Source: an uncultured Prevotella sp. (lineage in GTDB: Bacteria; Bacteroidota; Bacteroidia; Bacteroidales; Bacteroidaceae). From it: a stretch of DNA of 51,783 nt. Below are positions 42,388-50,213 of this stretch, piece after piece; position 1 is the stretch's first letter; each line of letters opens with the position of its first letter. The stretch lies in NCBI GenBank assembly GCA_900551055.1, contig URUK01000017.1:1-51783 (forward strand), in the 5' to 3' direction. The position numbers were made by a program, and so were the translations under genes. The notes under the pieces were generated by a model. It was not told the DNA's origin. It saw only the letters and a list, made by a program, of their open reading frames with translations, and did no database searches.

Positions 42388-42517
42388 ATGGTTGCCGATG
42401 GAATGGCGTGTAACCGCGTATGGGTAATTTGTATATATTTTACGGTTATGCGTTTGGTGAATAGGACAGATGGGGCAGATGTGGCAAATGGAGACAGACA
42501 GAGCGGAGTGGTTTTGC

Positions 42518-42605
42518 GAAAGGCCGTCTTTTGCACGCTGAAAGGCCATGTTTTGCAATGTAAAAGGCCGTGTTTCGCATTGCAAAACACGGCCTTTTGT
42601 AAACT
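42518..42605. repeat. 22-bp palindromic repeat array H (4 units)
   Basis: Units at 42518, 42540, 42562 and 42584. Units 3 and 4 form a perfect 14-bp stem (AAAAGGCCGTGTTT with AAACACGGCCTTTT), a stem sequence not used by other arrays. It lies downstream of the NDH-2 gene and upstream of the acetyltransferase; the tail gcctgactgtcaggcggttg follows. Confidence 0.85.
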
Positions 42606-42633
42606 GCCTGACTGTCAGGCGGTTGCGCGGCTG

Positions 42634-43998
42634 TCAGCTGTTGCCGTCCTGCGGCTTGCCGTCTTTCAGGTCTTCGCCCCAGTGTGTCACGGCCTCGCGT
42701 GCCTCGCGCTCCTGTATCTCGTGCGCTTTTTGGGGGTAGAATATCATGCGGAGCGACTGGTTGTAGTTAAAGTAGTTCCACATCCAGTTGAGCATCACCA
42801 CGACCTTGTTCCTCACTCCGAGGATGGAACGCAGGTGTACTACGAGCCACATCACCCATGCTATGAAGCCGCTGGTCTTCACCGTTGAGAACTCCGCTAC
42901 GGCCTTGTTCCTTCCCACGGTAGCCATCGAGCCGAGGTTCTTGTACTTGAACGGGCGCAGTTCCTTGCCTTTCTCCATCCGCCGGATGTTGCGCGCCAGG
43001 TTCTTGCCCTGCTGTATTGCCACCTGAGCCAGCTGCGGATGGCCGTTGGGGTATTCATCGTCGCCGCATACGATGCACTGGTCGCCGATGCAGAACACCG
43101 AGTCCATGCCCTCTACCTGGTTGAAGCGGTCAACCTTTATGCGCTGTCCGCGGCCGAGATGCTCCTTGCCGATGTTGCCCACGGGGCTTCCGGCCACGCC
43201 GCTCACCCAGATGAAGGTGCGCGTCGCTATTGAGCTGCCGTCGGCCAGTATTACCTTGTGGTCCTGATAGTCGGTTACCATCTTGTTAAGCAGCACGTTC
43301 ACGCCCATGCGGCGCAGGAAACGCTCCACTGCGGCGGACGATTCGGGCGACATGCCTGACAGCAGACGGTTGCCGCCTTCTATGAGGTAGATGTTCATCA
43401 GTGTAGGGTCGAGGTCGGGATAGTCGTGCGGCAGCACCGTGCGTTTCATCTCCGAGAGCACTCCGGCCACCTCTACGCCCGTGGCTCCGCCGCCCACTAT
43501 GACGACGTTGAGCAGCTCCTGCTGCTCCAGTTTGGTGGCGCATGTTATGGCGCGCTCGATGTTCGCCAGTATGGCGTTCTGCAAACCCATTGCCTCCGAG
43601 ACGGTTTTCATCGGCATGGCCTCGGCCTCCACGTTCTTGTTGCCGTAGAAGTTTGTGGTCGTTCCGGCTGCCAGTACGAGGTAGTCGTAGTCCACCTTGC
43701 CGATTGATGTCTGTATGAGCTTCTTCTCCGGGTAAATGGCGCGCAGTTCGGCCATGCGGAAATATACGTCGCGGCTGTGCTGGAAAATCTTTCGGAAGGG
43801 GAAGGATATCGAGCTTGGCTCCATTCCCGCCGATGCCACTTGGTAAATCATTGGCGGAAACTGGTGGTAGTTGTTACGGTCTATCAAGACTATCTGCATT
43901 CCCTTGTGCTTCAGCTTGTTGGCCACTTTAAGCCCGGCGAAGCCTCCTCCGACGATGACGACGCGCTTTTTGTCGCCCTTTTCGATGTTCAGACTCAT
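42634..43998 (-). CDS. ndh: Type II NADH dehydrogenase (NDH-2), FAD-dependent
   Basis: 454 residues. N-terminal FAD-binding motif VVIVGGGFAGLKVANKLKHK (about 13-32), a second nucleotide-binding motif for NADH VVIVGGGATGVEVAGVLSEM (about 163-182), and the FAD-contacting CIGDQC near residue 308. The C-terminal amphipathic region (SGFIAWVMWLVVHLRSILGV, NWMWNYFNYNQSLRM) anchors it to the inner face of the cytoplasmic membrane. It oxidises NADH and reduces menaquinone without pumping protons. Single gene with its own -7 box upstream. Confidence 0.95.
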   Translation of the reverse strand: MSLNIEKGDKKRVVIVGGGFAGLKVANKLKHKGMQIVLIDRNNYHQFPPMIYQVASAGMEPSSISFPFRKIFQHSRDVYFRMAELRAIYPEKKLIQTSIGKVDYDYLVLAAGTTTNFYGNKNVEAEAMPMKTVSEAMGLQNAILANIERAITCATKLEQQELLNVVIVGGGATGVEVAGVLSEMKRTVLPHDYPDLDPTLMNIYLIEGGNRLLSGMSPESSAAVERFLRRMGVNVLLNKMVTDYQDHKVILADGSSIATRTFIWVSGVAGSPVGNIGKEHLGRGQRIKVDRFNQVEGMDSVFCIGDQCIVCGDDEYPNGHPQLAQVAIQQGKNLARNIRRMEKGKELRPFKYKNLGSMATVGRNKAVAEFSTVKTSGFIAWVMWLVVHLRSILGVRNKVVVMLNWMWNYFNYNQSLRMIFYPQKAHEIQEREAREAVTHWGEDLKDGKPQDGNS

Positions 43999-44053
43999 GC
44001 TGTGCTGTTTTGTTTTGCTGGTTTTATAAATGATACATTGACTAAGACTGCTA

Positions 44054-44061
44054 CAAATTTA
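44054..44061 (-). promoter_or_regulatory. -7 box of ndh
   Basis: The minus strand reads TAAATTTG, about 56 nt upstream of ATG 43998. No clear -33 box. Confidence 0.5.
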
Positions 44062-44231
44062 GCCATTTTCCCAGCCACTTCAGGCCATAGGCCTGATTTT
44101 TTTGCGTAAACGTTTGTTTTATTGATTTAGGTAAACCGCGCGCCGCGCGGCAGCCCTTTCCGGCGCGTTTCCGGGCTTGTTTCATGGCGGTTTGCCGCCG
44201 CCTGCGTAACGTGTTGGCTGCCAATGCTTTG

Positions 44232-44319
44232 CAAAAGGCCACCTTTTAGATTGCAATATGCCGTGTTTTGTAAGGTAAAAGGCCATCTTTTACCGCCTAA
44301 AAGCTGGCCTTTTGAATTG
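44232..44319. repeat. 22-bp palindromic repeat array I (4 units)
   Basis: Units at 44232, 44254, 44276 and 44298. Units 3 and 4 pair imperfectly (AAAAGGCCATCTTTT with AAAAGCTGGCCTTTT). It directly abuts the 34-bp perfect inverted repeat that follows. Confidence 0.85.
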
Positions 44320-44320
44320 A

Positions 44321-44412
44321 GAATGGAGAATTGGGAATGGATAATTATGATTACTTTTGCCAACAAGCAACCTCAAAGGTAATCATAATTATCCATTCCC
44401 AATTCTCCATTC
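44321..44412. repeat. Perfect 34-bp inverted repeat
   Basis: 44321-44354 (gaatggagaattgggaatgg then ataattatgattac) is the exact complement of 44379-44412; the loop is 24 nt. It is one of the low-complexity repeat family. The region 44413-44649 otherwise holds an inverted and a direct copy of the G-rich repeat (44426-44446, 44575-44614) and no gene. Confidence 0.85.
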
Positions 44413-44574
44413 CCAATCAAAAATAAGGGAGGGAGCTTGATTACCTGCTTTTTATTAGCTTCTTATTGGGCTTATACGGCCTGTTTCTCCCATAATGATA
44501 ATAGGCCCAATAGGGCGGATAAGCCTAATGTAATCAATGAGCCAAACCGGCCTTGCTTACAGCAAAGTCACATC

Positions 44575-44614
44575 AGGCTCCCTCCCTTCGGGAGGGTTGG
44601 GGTGGGTCGTCCCT
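44575..44614. repeat. G-rich dispersed repeat, third copy
   Basis: ggctccctcccttcggga then gggttggggtgggtcgtccc, almost identical to the 6126 copy. It is preceded by ggataagcctaatg-type words, as are the other copies. Confidence 0.7.
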
Positions 44615-44649
44615 CTGGCTGGGGTGGGTGTTAGGTGGGGCAGGGGCTG

Positions 44650-45294
44650 CTAATAATACTCCCTTAGCTGCGCCGCCATGGCGGCAAGTTCTTGCGGTTC
44701 GCCGTTGCCGTAGCGGTGCCACACGTCGCGGCAGGCGGCTGACAGTGGGCTGTCGGGCGGCGTCGGGCGTTTCAGGTAGGGGTCGCACGCCTGGAAGCAG
44801 TCGAGCGCTTCGACAATCTCCGATGCCTTCGTGTGCGTCGTCCGCGCCAGTTCGGCCACTTCGGGCGTTTCCTTCACCATCGTTGCCGGTGTCAGCCTGA
44901 AGTACAGGTCGAGCACAATCACGAGCGCGGCGGGCGTCAGTGCAGGGTGTCCGGATATTGGTCGGAAGTCCTTTTCAAACGTCTCGTTCACCTCTACGCC
45001 GTCGTAGAACCCTCCGCCGCTGCCCATTCCGCTCATGCGCCGCAGCGTCTTGATGTCGCGCGCCAGGCGTTTCGGGTTGTTCCTGTACTTTCCGCACAGC
45101 CGCGCGAGGCTCGGAGTGTCTGGCCGCCGCAGGCGGAACATCTGCCCGTAGAGCACTTGCGGCGGTATGTGCAGCTCCAATGCAAGCTCTACCATGCCGC
45201 GCGAGAACATTGGCTTTACGCCCTCCGGCCGCCGCATGTACAGCCGTAGCAGCGGCAGCCAGCATTCATCTGTCCATAAGGGGTGTGTTGTCAT
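44650..45294 (-). CDS. Hypothetical protein (helical, Bacteroidales)
   Basis: 214 residues from ATG 45294 (MTTHPLWTDECWLPLLRLYM). The frame runs up to 45357, but those 21 residues are encoded by the adjacent repeat and are excluded. The sequence is helical and basic with VELALELHIPPQVLYGQMFR and a KYRNNPKRLARDIKTLRRMS stretch, which looks like a compact helical or HTH-like domain. A second helical part (ALTPAALVIVLDLYFRLTPA) follows. No signal peptide or membrane segment. Not recognised. It sits with the next small gene and the helicase on the same strand, perhaps as a unit broken by repeats. Confidence 0.75.
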   Translation of the reverse strand: MTTHPLWTDECWLPLLRLYMRRPEGVKPMFSRGMVELALELHIPPQVLYGQMFRLRRPDTPSLARLCGKYRNNPKRLARDIKTLRRMSGMGSGGGFYDGVEVNETFEKDFRPISGHPALTPAALVIVLDLYFRLTPATMVKETPEVAELARTTHTKASEIVEALDCFQACDPYLKRPTPPDSPLSAACRDVWHRYGNGEPQELAAMAAQLREYY

Positions 45295-45314
45295 AGTGGC
45301 AAAAGATTTTCTAA

Positions 45315-45415
45315 GGGTAAAAAAGTAAAAAGGTAAAGAGGTAAAAAACATCATCATGTTATGTCTTATTGAACATGTTTGTTGTTTTTACCCTTTTACT
45401 TTTTTACCTTTTTAC
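45315..45415. repeat. Low-complexity inverted repeat (ggtaaaaaagtaaaaagg words)
   Basis: gggtaaaaaagtaaaaagg words at 45315-45350 are complemented by ttttacccttttactttt words at 45383-45415. It fills the gap between the two hypothetical genes and touches the 3' end of the downstream one. Confidence 0.7.
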
Positions 45416-45796
45416 CTTTATGTTTTCTATTTCTCTCATCTTCTCCAGCCTTTCGGGCGAGTACGTGCGGCTGTGCCGGTCGATGAAGTCGAACAGCATG
45501 AAGGCCTTGTCGAGCACGTCCGAACGCATCGGTTCGCTCATCGTGTCGGCCTCGGCGTAATACAGTTCGGCCAGCATTCCTATGCGGTCGAGGCGTTCTT
45601 CTTCGTGGTATTTCTCAAACCACCGCATGATGTCGTCAAGCGACGCGGTGTGGAAAAAGGCGTAGTCGCCCATGTATTGGGCGAACAGCCGGCGCACTTC
45701 CTCCTGCCTTTCGCCCACTTCTTTCTTTTCCAACAGCCGCTGTAAGGCTGCCATGAATTCGCGGATAAGCCGCTGGATGTAGTCTCGTTGGAGCAT
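45404..45796 (-). CDS. Small helical hypothetical protein
   Basis: 130 residues, MLQRDYIQRLIREFMAALQR at the start, strongly alpha-helical and charged, no signal peptide or TM. The opening resembles the DUF6483-type small proteins, but that link is a guess. The C-terminal residues (NIKVKR) are read from the low-complexity repeat that follows the gene. Function unknown; the neighbour is the UPF1-like helicase upstream. Confidence 0.7.
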   Translation of the reverse strand: MLQRDYIQRLIREFMAALQRLLEKKEVGERQEEVRRLFAQYMGDYAFFHTASLDDIMRWFEKYHEEERLDRIGMLAELYYAEADTMSEPMRSDVLDKAFMLFDFIDRHSRTYSPERLEKMREIENIKVKR

Positions 45797-45803
45797 AATC
45801 GAA

Positions 45804-45939
45804 AGCCCCCTCCCGTCCTCCCCGAGGGGAGGGGATTGTAATTACCCTTGCAGGTAGTTGTTGATTGTTGATTTTTAATTGTTAATCTATGTCACAATGG
45901 CGTCTGCTCTCCTCCCCTCGGGGAGGCTGGGAGGGGGCT
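45804..45939. repeat. G-rich inverted repeat overlapping the helicase 3' end
   Basis: agccccctcccgtcctcccc at 45804-45823 (continuing gaggggagggg) is complemented by ctcctcccctcggggaggct (45908-45927, continuing gggagggggct). The right arm encodes the last residues of the helicase (SPLPASPRGGEQTPL). Confidence 0.75.
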
Positions 45940-47901
45940 GTTGCCGTTTGTGTATTCATACAGTTTCTTGTAAAACGGGTGGCGTGTCATTGTCGCCACG
46001 TCGCCGAGTATTATGAGTTTCATGCGTGCCCGGGTAATGGCCACGTTCATGCGGCGCAGGTCTGACAGGAAACCTATCTGTCCGTCGGCGTTCGCCCGGA
46101 CAAGGGAGATTACGATGATGTCGCGCTCCTGCCCCTGGAAACCGTCCACCGTGTTCACCGATATGAGGCTGCGGTAGGGCTTGAAGAACTCGCCTTTGCG
46201 CACCATACGCCGCAAAAGCTGCACCTGGGCGCGGTAAGGCGATATGATGCCGACGTCGATGCGCTCGTCGAGAATGCGCTGCTTGCCTATCTTTGTAAAG
46301 TATTTCTGCAGCGTGTCGAGCGTCAGCTGCGCCTCGGCGCGGTTTATTCGGCCGAAGCTCTCGCCTACAAACTCCTCCTTGCCTTCCACCTCCGCCGTGT
46401 CAATCCACATCATCGGGTTGTCCAGGTCGAGTATTCCGCGGTACTTGATTTGCGGCGCCGCCTCAACCATTCCGCCGTAGAACCAGTCGCTCGAGAAGCG
46501 CATTATCGTCTCGTTCATGCGGTACTGTGTCTTCAGCAGCGTCACCACGTCGGGCTTCCGGCGCACTATGCGCTCCATGAGCGTCACGCCCAGGCCGCCG
46601 CGCAGTGCCTCGACGCTCTTCACCGTGGGCGGAAGCTGGCAGTGGTCGCCGGCCAGTATCACCCTTGAAGCGCGCCTTATGGCTATCCAGCAGGCCGCTT
46701 CCAAAGCCTGTGCGGCCTCGTCGATGAACAGCGTTCCGAACTTTTGACCCATGAGCAGCCTGCTGGCGCTGCCCGTAAGGGTTGAGGCTATTACGCGCGC
46801 CTCGCCGAACAGCTGGGCGTTTATGCGTATCTCAAGCTCCGTGGCGCGGCTTTTCAGTCGGTCGAGCTTCTGGTGATAGCCGTCGTCGCTCCGCCGTTTG
46901 CGGTTCTGCCGCAGCTTCCTTATCGTCTCGCGGATGCTCCACAGCTGCGGATAGTCGGGATGGTCGGCAAACCGCCGTTCGTAAGTGAACGACAGCATCT
47001 TGTCGTTAACCTTTACGGGGTTGCCTATGCGCAGCACGTTCACGCCGCGGTCAACGAGCCGTTCGCTAATCCAGTCGACGGCCATGTTGCTTTGCGCGCA
47101 TACAAGTACTTGGTTCTCGCGGCGCAGTGTCTCGTAGATGGCCTCCACGAGGGTGGTGGTCTTGCCCGTTCCCGGCGGCCCGTGGACTATCGCCACGTCC
47201 TTGGCGCGCAGCACGTTGTTCACCGCCTGCTCCTGCGCAGGGTTGAGCCAGGGGAAGCGTATGGGGTCGAACGAGAACGTTTCGGCCTTCTGCCGCGATG
47301 CGAAAAGGTCGCGCAGGTACGCCAGCCGGTTGTTCTTCGCACCGATGACACGGTCTAACGCCTCGAACATCAGCCTGTATGTGGTCTCGTCGAAGAACAG
47401 TTGCACGCCCACGTTCTCCTCCGTCTGCAGCCTCGTCAGCGGCGCGTTGTCGGGCACGGTTACAACCATGCGGTCGCCGTCGACGTAGCTTACGGTGCCG
47501 GTGAGCAGTATTTTAGTTGACAAGTTACAAGTGGACGAGTTGACAAGGGGATTTCTTTTGCTGCTTACGCCGCCGTCTTGCAAGTTCCCTTGTCTACTTG
47601 TTTCTTGTCTCTTGTCTGCTTGTCCTATAACAAATAACGCCACGGGGCGGCCGAACTCGAAGTTATGTTCAATCTCCTTGTCCTGCGTGCGCATCACTTC
47701 CACGGCCAACTGGTTCAGCGAGTTGTAGTAACTCCTGCCCACGCTGACGTGCAGCCACGCGTCGCCACGCTTCACTTTGCGTTGCAGCCCCATGGCTTCC
47801 GTCTGCCGGCGGAACTCCTCTTTCTCGCAGTTGTATTCCGTTTCCAGCAGCAGCCGCAGCTGGCGCAGGTACTGTACGGGTGATGATGAATATTCGTCCA
47901 C
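45892..47901 (-). CDS. UPF1/IGHMBP2-like superfamily 1 DNA/RNA helicase with a repeat-derived insertion
   Basis: About 669 residues from GTG 47901; the frame opens at ATG 47967, but the extra 22 residues come from a low-complexity repeat, and a perfect TATCTTTG box lies at 47907-47914. Walker A HGPPGTGKTTTLVEAIYETL, then CAQSNMAVDWISERL, Walker B FIDEAAQALEAACW, motif III LAGDHCQLPPTV, motif V VNTVDGFQGQERDIIVISLV and motif VI NVAITRARMKLIILGD give a complete SF1B motor. About 40 residues between FVIGQ and KILLTGTVSY (47515-47640) are a repeat inserted in frame in the N-terminal beta-barrel region. The C-terminal tail is also repeat-derived. Likely a 5'-3' helicase. Confidence 0.9.
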   Translation of the reverse strand: MDEYSSSPVQYLRQLRLLLETEYNCEKEEFRRQTEAMGLQRKVKRGDAWLHVSVGRSYYNSLNQLAVEVMRTQDKEIEHNFEFGRPVALFVIGQADKRQETSRQGNLQDGGVSSKRNPLVNSSTCNLSTKILLTGTVSYVDGDRMVVTVPDNAPLTRLQTEENVGVQLFFDETTYRLMFEALDRVIGAKNNRLAYLRDLFASRQKAETFSFDPIRFPWLNPAQEQAVNNVLRAKDVAIVHGPPGTGKTTTLVEAIYETLRRENQVLVCAQSNMAVDWISERLVDRGVNVLRIGNPVKVNDKMLSFTYERRFADHPDYPQLWSIRETIRKLRQNRKRRSDDGYHQKLDRLKSRATELEIRINAQLFGEARVIASTLTGSASRLLMGQKFGTLFIDEAAQALEAACWIAIRRASRVILAGDHCQLPPTVKSVEALRGGLGVTLMERIVRRKPDVVTLLKTQYRMNETIMRFSSDWFYGGMVEAAPQIKYRGILDLDNPMMWIDTAEVEGKEEFVGESFGRINRAEAQLTLDTLQKYFTKIGKQRILDERIDVGIISPYRAQVQLLRRMVRKGEFFKPYRSLISVNTVDGFQGQERDIIVISLVRANADGQIGFLSDLRRMNVAITRARMKLIILGDVATMTRHPFYKKLYEYTNGNSPLPASPRGGEQTPL
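47515..47640. repeat. Low-complexity inverted repeat inside the helicase gene
   Basis: gttgacaagttacaagtgga-type words (47517-47550) are complemented by acttgtttcttgtctcttgt-type words (47590-47625). It is the same word family as the repeat at 14459-14690. It preserves the reading frame. Confidence 0.75.
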
Positions 47902-48009
47902 GGCTACAAAGATAGCGATTTTTTCGGGAGTTAAGGGAGTTAATGTAGTAAAAGGAGTTAAAGGCAAATGCTTTTCTGTGGCTTTTGATTGGCCGGATAC
48001 GGCTATTTA

Positions 48010-48114
48010 AATTAAGAATTAAGAGTTAAGAATTAAGAAAATATGTCTTGCCAGATGACTTGTTAATATCCAACAAAGCATGTTTTCTTAATTCTTAACT
48101 CTTAATTCTTAATT
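48010..48114. repeat. 36-bp inverted repeat (attaagaattaagag words)
   Basis: 48010-48045 is complemented by 48079-48114 with a single mismatch; the loop is about 33 nt and contains cttgcc. It lies directly beside array J. Confidence 0.8.
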
Positions 48115-48202
48115 CAAAAGGTGGCTTTTTGGCTGCTGAAAGGCCGTCAATTACAATGCAAAAGGCCGTCTTTTAGCGTGTAAAAGACGGCCTTTTGTAA
48201 AG
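48115..48202. repeat. 22-bp palindromic repeat array J (4 units)
   Basis: Units at 48115, 48137, 48159 and 48181. Units 3 and 4 form a perfect 15-bp stem (AAAAGGCCGTCTTTT, 7-nt loop, AAAAGACGGCCTTTT), a terminator-like structure between the MFS gene end and the helicase start. Further ttaactcc words fill 48240-48300. Confidence 0.85.
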
Positions 48203-48301
48203 CGTTGAGTAACAAAGAGTTAGGTAAGGGCGAAAAGGTGAAAGAGTGAAAGGGTGAAAAACGGCAAGGCATTTGTCTTAACTCCTTGACTTCATAACTC
48301 C

Positions 48302-49453
48302 TTAACTCCCGACATTCCTTTCGTATTTCCTGTTGAAAATGATGAAAGAGACTAATCCGAGCACGATGAACGGCACGCCTGCCAAGGCTGCATAGCGTGG
48401 CGGAAGGCCGGCGGCGATGGGCAGTCCGCCGCAGAACGCGCCTATGGCGTTGCCGAGGTTGAACGCCACCTGTATGCTCGCGCCGCCCAGCAGCTCGCCG
48501 CCCGGGGCGTATTTCAGTATGAGGAACTGCTGCGGACTGCTCACCGCGAAGAGGCATCCCGTGCATACCACCATCAGCGCGGCCGACAGCCAGCCGTAAT
48601 CTGCAAGCAGGAAGATGAGCAGCAGGGCGGCAATGGCTATGCACTGCGTCACCGCCACGACGTACCCCGGACGGTGGCGGTCGCACAGGCGGCCGCTAAT
48701 CAGGTTGCCGGCCACCATGCCGAAGCCTGCCGCTATCATCAGCGCAGGCAGTGTGTCGGCGGCGAAACCGCCGTCGATTAGCAGCGGACTGATGTAGCTG
48801 TACCAGCAGAAGATGCCTCCGTTGGCAAGCATTGTCGCCGCAAGTATGAGCCACGGCGCGTCCTTCTTCAGGAATGCGAACTGGTGGCGGAAGCCGTTGT
48901 CGGGCAGAGCGCCTACGCCCGGCACCCATTTCCAGATGTAATAAAGCACTATGAGGCTGACGAACATCACCAGAACGAAGGGGAAACGCCATGACAGCGT
49001 TGAGCTTAACCCCGTCGCCAAGGGCACTCCGAAGAGGTTGGCGACGGTCATCCCGGCCACCATTATCGACACCGCGCCCGTCTTGTGGCGCTCGTCCGCC
49101 AGCCTTACGGCCACGATTGACGCCACACCGAAGTAAGCCCCGTGGGGCAGTCCGGATATGAACCGCGCCACGAGCAGCATCCAGTAGTTCACCGAGAAGG
49201 CGGCCAGCGTAGAGCCGAGGAGTATGATGCACGCCAGCACCAGCAGCATGTTCTTCAGCGGATACTTGTATGCCACGACGAGCATGGGCGCTCCGCAGCA
49301 TACGCCTATCGCGTAGGCGGAAATCAGGTGGCCTGCCTCCGGTATGCTGATGCCGAGGCTTCGGGCCACGTCGGGCAGTATGCCCATCATCACAAATTCG
49401 GCAATCCCGAGCGCGAGAGTGCCGAACGCAAGAGCCACTAAGCTTTTCTTCAT
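48302..49453 (-). CDS. MFS transporter (AraJ/arabinose-efflux type)
   Basis: 383 residues with 12 predicted transmembrane helices. The opening ALGIAEFVMMGILPDVARSL is characteristic of the DHA1/AraJ-like sugar and drug efflux subgroup. Loop 2-3 (YKYPLKNMLL) is the expected position of motif A but poorly conserved. FISGLPHGAYFGVASIVAVR in TM4 and the HKTGAVSIMVAGMTVANLFG stretch are typical. The central loop follows TM6. It would export sugars or small drugs by proton antiport from the cytoplasm. The substrate is unknown. Confidence 0.92.
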   Translation of the reverse strand: MKKSLVALAFGTLALGIAEFVMMGILPDVARSLGISIPEAGHLISAYAIGVCCGAPMLVVAYKYPLKNMLLVLACIILLGSTLAAFSVNYWMLLVARFISGLPHGAYFGVASIVAVRLADERHKTGAVSIMVAGMTVANLFGVPLATGLSSTLSWRFPFVLVMFVSLIVLYYIWKWVPGVGALPDNGFRHQFAFLKKDAPWLILAATMLANGGIFCWYSYISPLLIDGGFAADTLPALMIAAGFGMVAGNLISGRLCDRHRPGYVVAVTQCIAIAALLLIFLLADYGWLSAALMVVCTGCLFAVSSPQQFLILKYAPGGELLGGASIQVAFNLGNAIGAFCGGLPIAAGLPPRYAALAGVPFIVLGLVSFIIFNRKYERNVGS

Positions 49454-49502
49454 TGTATGTTATCCCTTTTTACCCTTTTACTTTTTTACCTTTTTACCTT
49501 TA

Positions 49503-50180
49503 TTATATCGCCATCGTGTCGGGCGCGGGCTGCTCTTTGTCCACCGCCTTGCCAATGTCGTCGGCGTCGAAGGTGAACACATGGCCGAGAATGCCGAACG
49601 AAATGGTTTTCGTTTCGCCGCCGTAGCGTATCGTCCCGACGGAGAATATGACGTAGTTGTCAACGCTCATGAACTGCCCTACGACAGCATCGGCGAACCG
49701 TGAGACGATTAAATTGCCAATCGTTCCGCTGAAAGAGCCTAACGGGGTGTCGTCGCCGCTCTGCCAAGGCACTTCCCTTTGCGCCGCCTCCACAATCTCG
49801 TCGACCACCGTCTGGCGGTGTCTTTCCTCGCCGGGGCAGGTTATCAGCAGGATGAAGAACACAACTGCCGCTGCGGCCAGCCACTTCACGGCGCGTCTGC
49901 GGCGGCGCTTGCCGTCTTTGCCGTCGGTGTTTTCCTCTTCGCCTGGCTGTGTTTCGGTGCTGTCGTCAGCCCATTCCTGCGGCGGAACGGGCGGCGGTGT
50001 AGGCTGCTGCGCTGCCTTTCCGGCGAGCAAGTCCTTAAGTTCCTCTACCTGCCACGCCGGCTTCCACGGGCCAAGTCCTTCGTGCCAAACGGGCGTATCA
50101 GACGTGATGCCCATTTCGGCGAGCTGTTCCAGCGTGTAAGGGCCTCGTTGCTTTTTGTCTTTTATGATGAAAAATTCCAT
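49503..50180 (-). CDS. GYF_2-domain membrane protein with DUF4359-like C-terminus
   Basis: 225 residues. The N-terminal GYF_2 domain (about 1-50) reads FFIIKDKKQRGPYTLEQLAE and VWHEGLGPWKPAWQVEELKD. A proline/glutamate-rich linker follows, then a basic RRRRR stretch and one transmembrane helix (AVKWLAAAAVVFFILLITC, about 95-115). The C-terminal domain (DNYVIFSVGTIRYGGETKTI and FGILGHVFTF) resembles DUF4359. With the basic flank inside, the C-terminal domain would be periplasmic. It is preceded by a repeat-rich gap. Function unknown. Confidence 0.82.
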   Translation of the reverse strand: MEFFIIKDKKQRGPYTLEQLAEMGITSDTPVWHEGLGPWKPAWQVEELKDLLAGKAAQQPTPPPVPPQEWADDSTETQPGEEENTDGKDGKRRRRRAVKWLAAAAVVFFILLITCPGEERHRQTVVDEIVEAAQREVPWQSGDDTPLGSFSGTIGNLIVSRFADAVVGQFMSVDNYVIFSVGTIRYGGETKTISFGILGHVFTFDADDIGKAVDKEQPAPDTMAI

Positions 50181-50213
50181 GTCGTTTTTTAGAAGTTAAA
50201 GGAGTCCTTTTCA

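Noticed and set aside
42397..42888. Plus-strand ORF starting near 42343 and running into the ndh region
   Set aside because: It crosses array H and the antisense of ndh; no recognizable domain.
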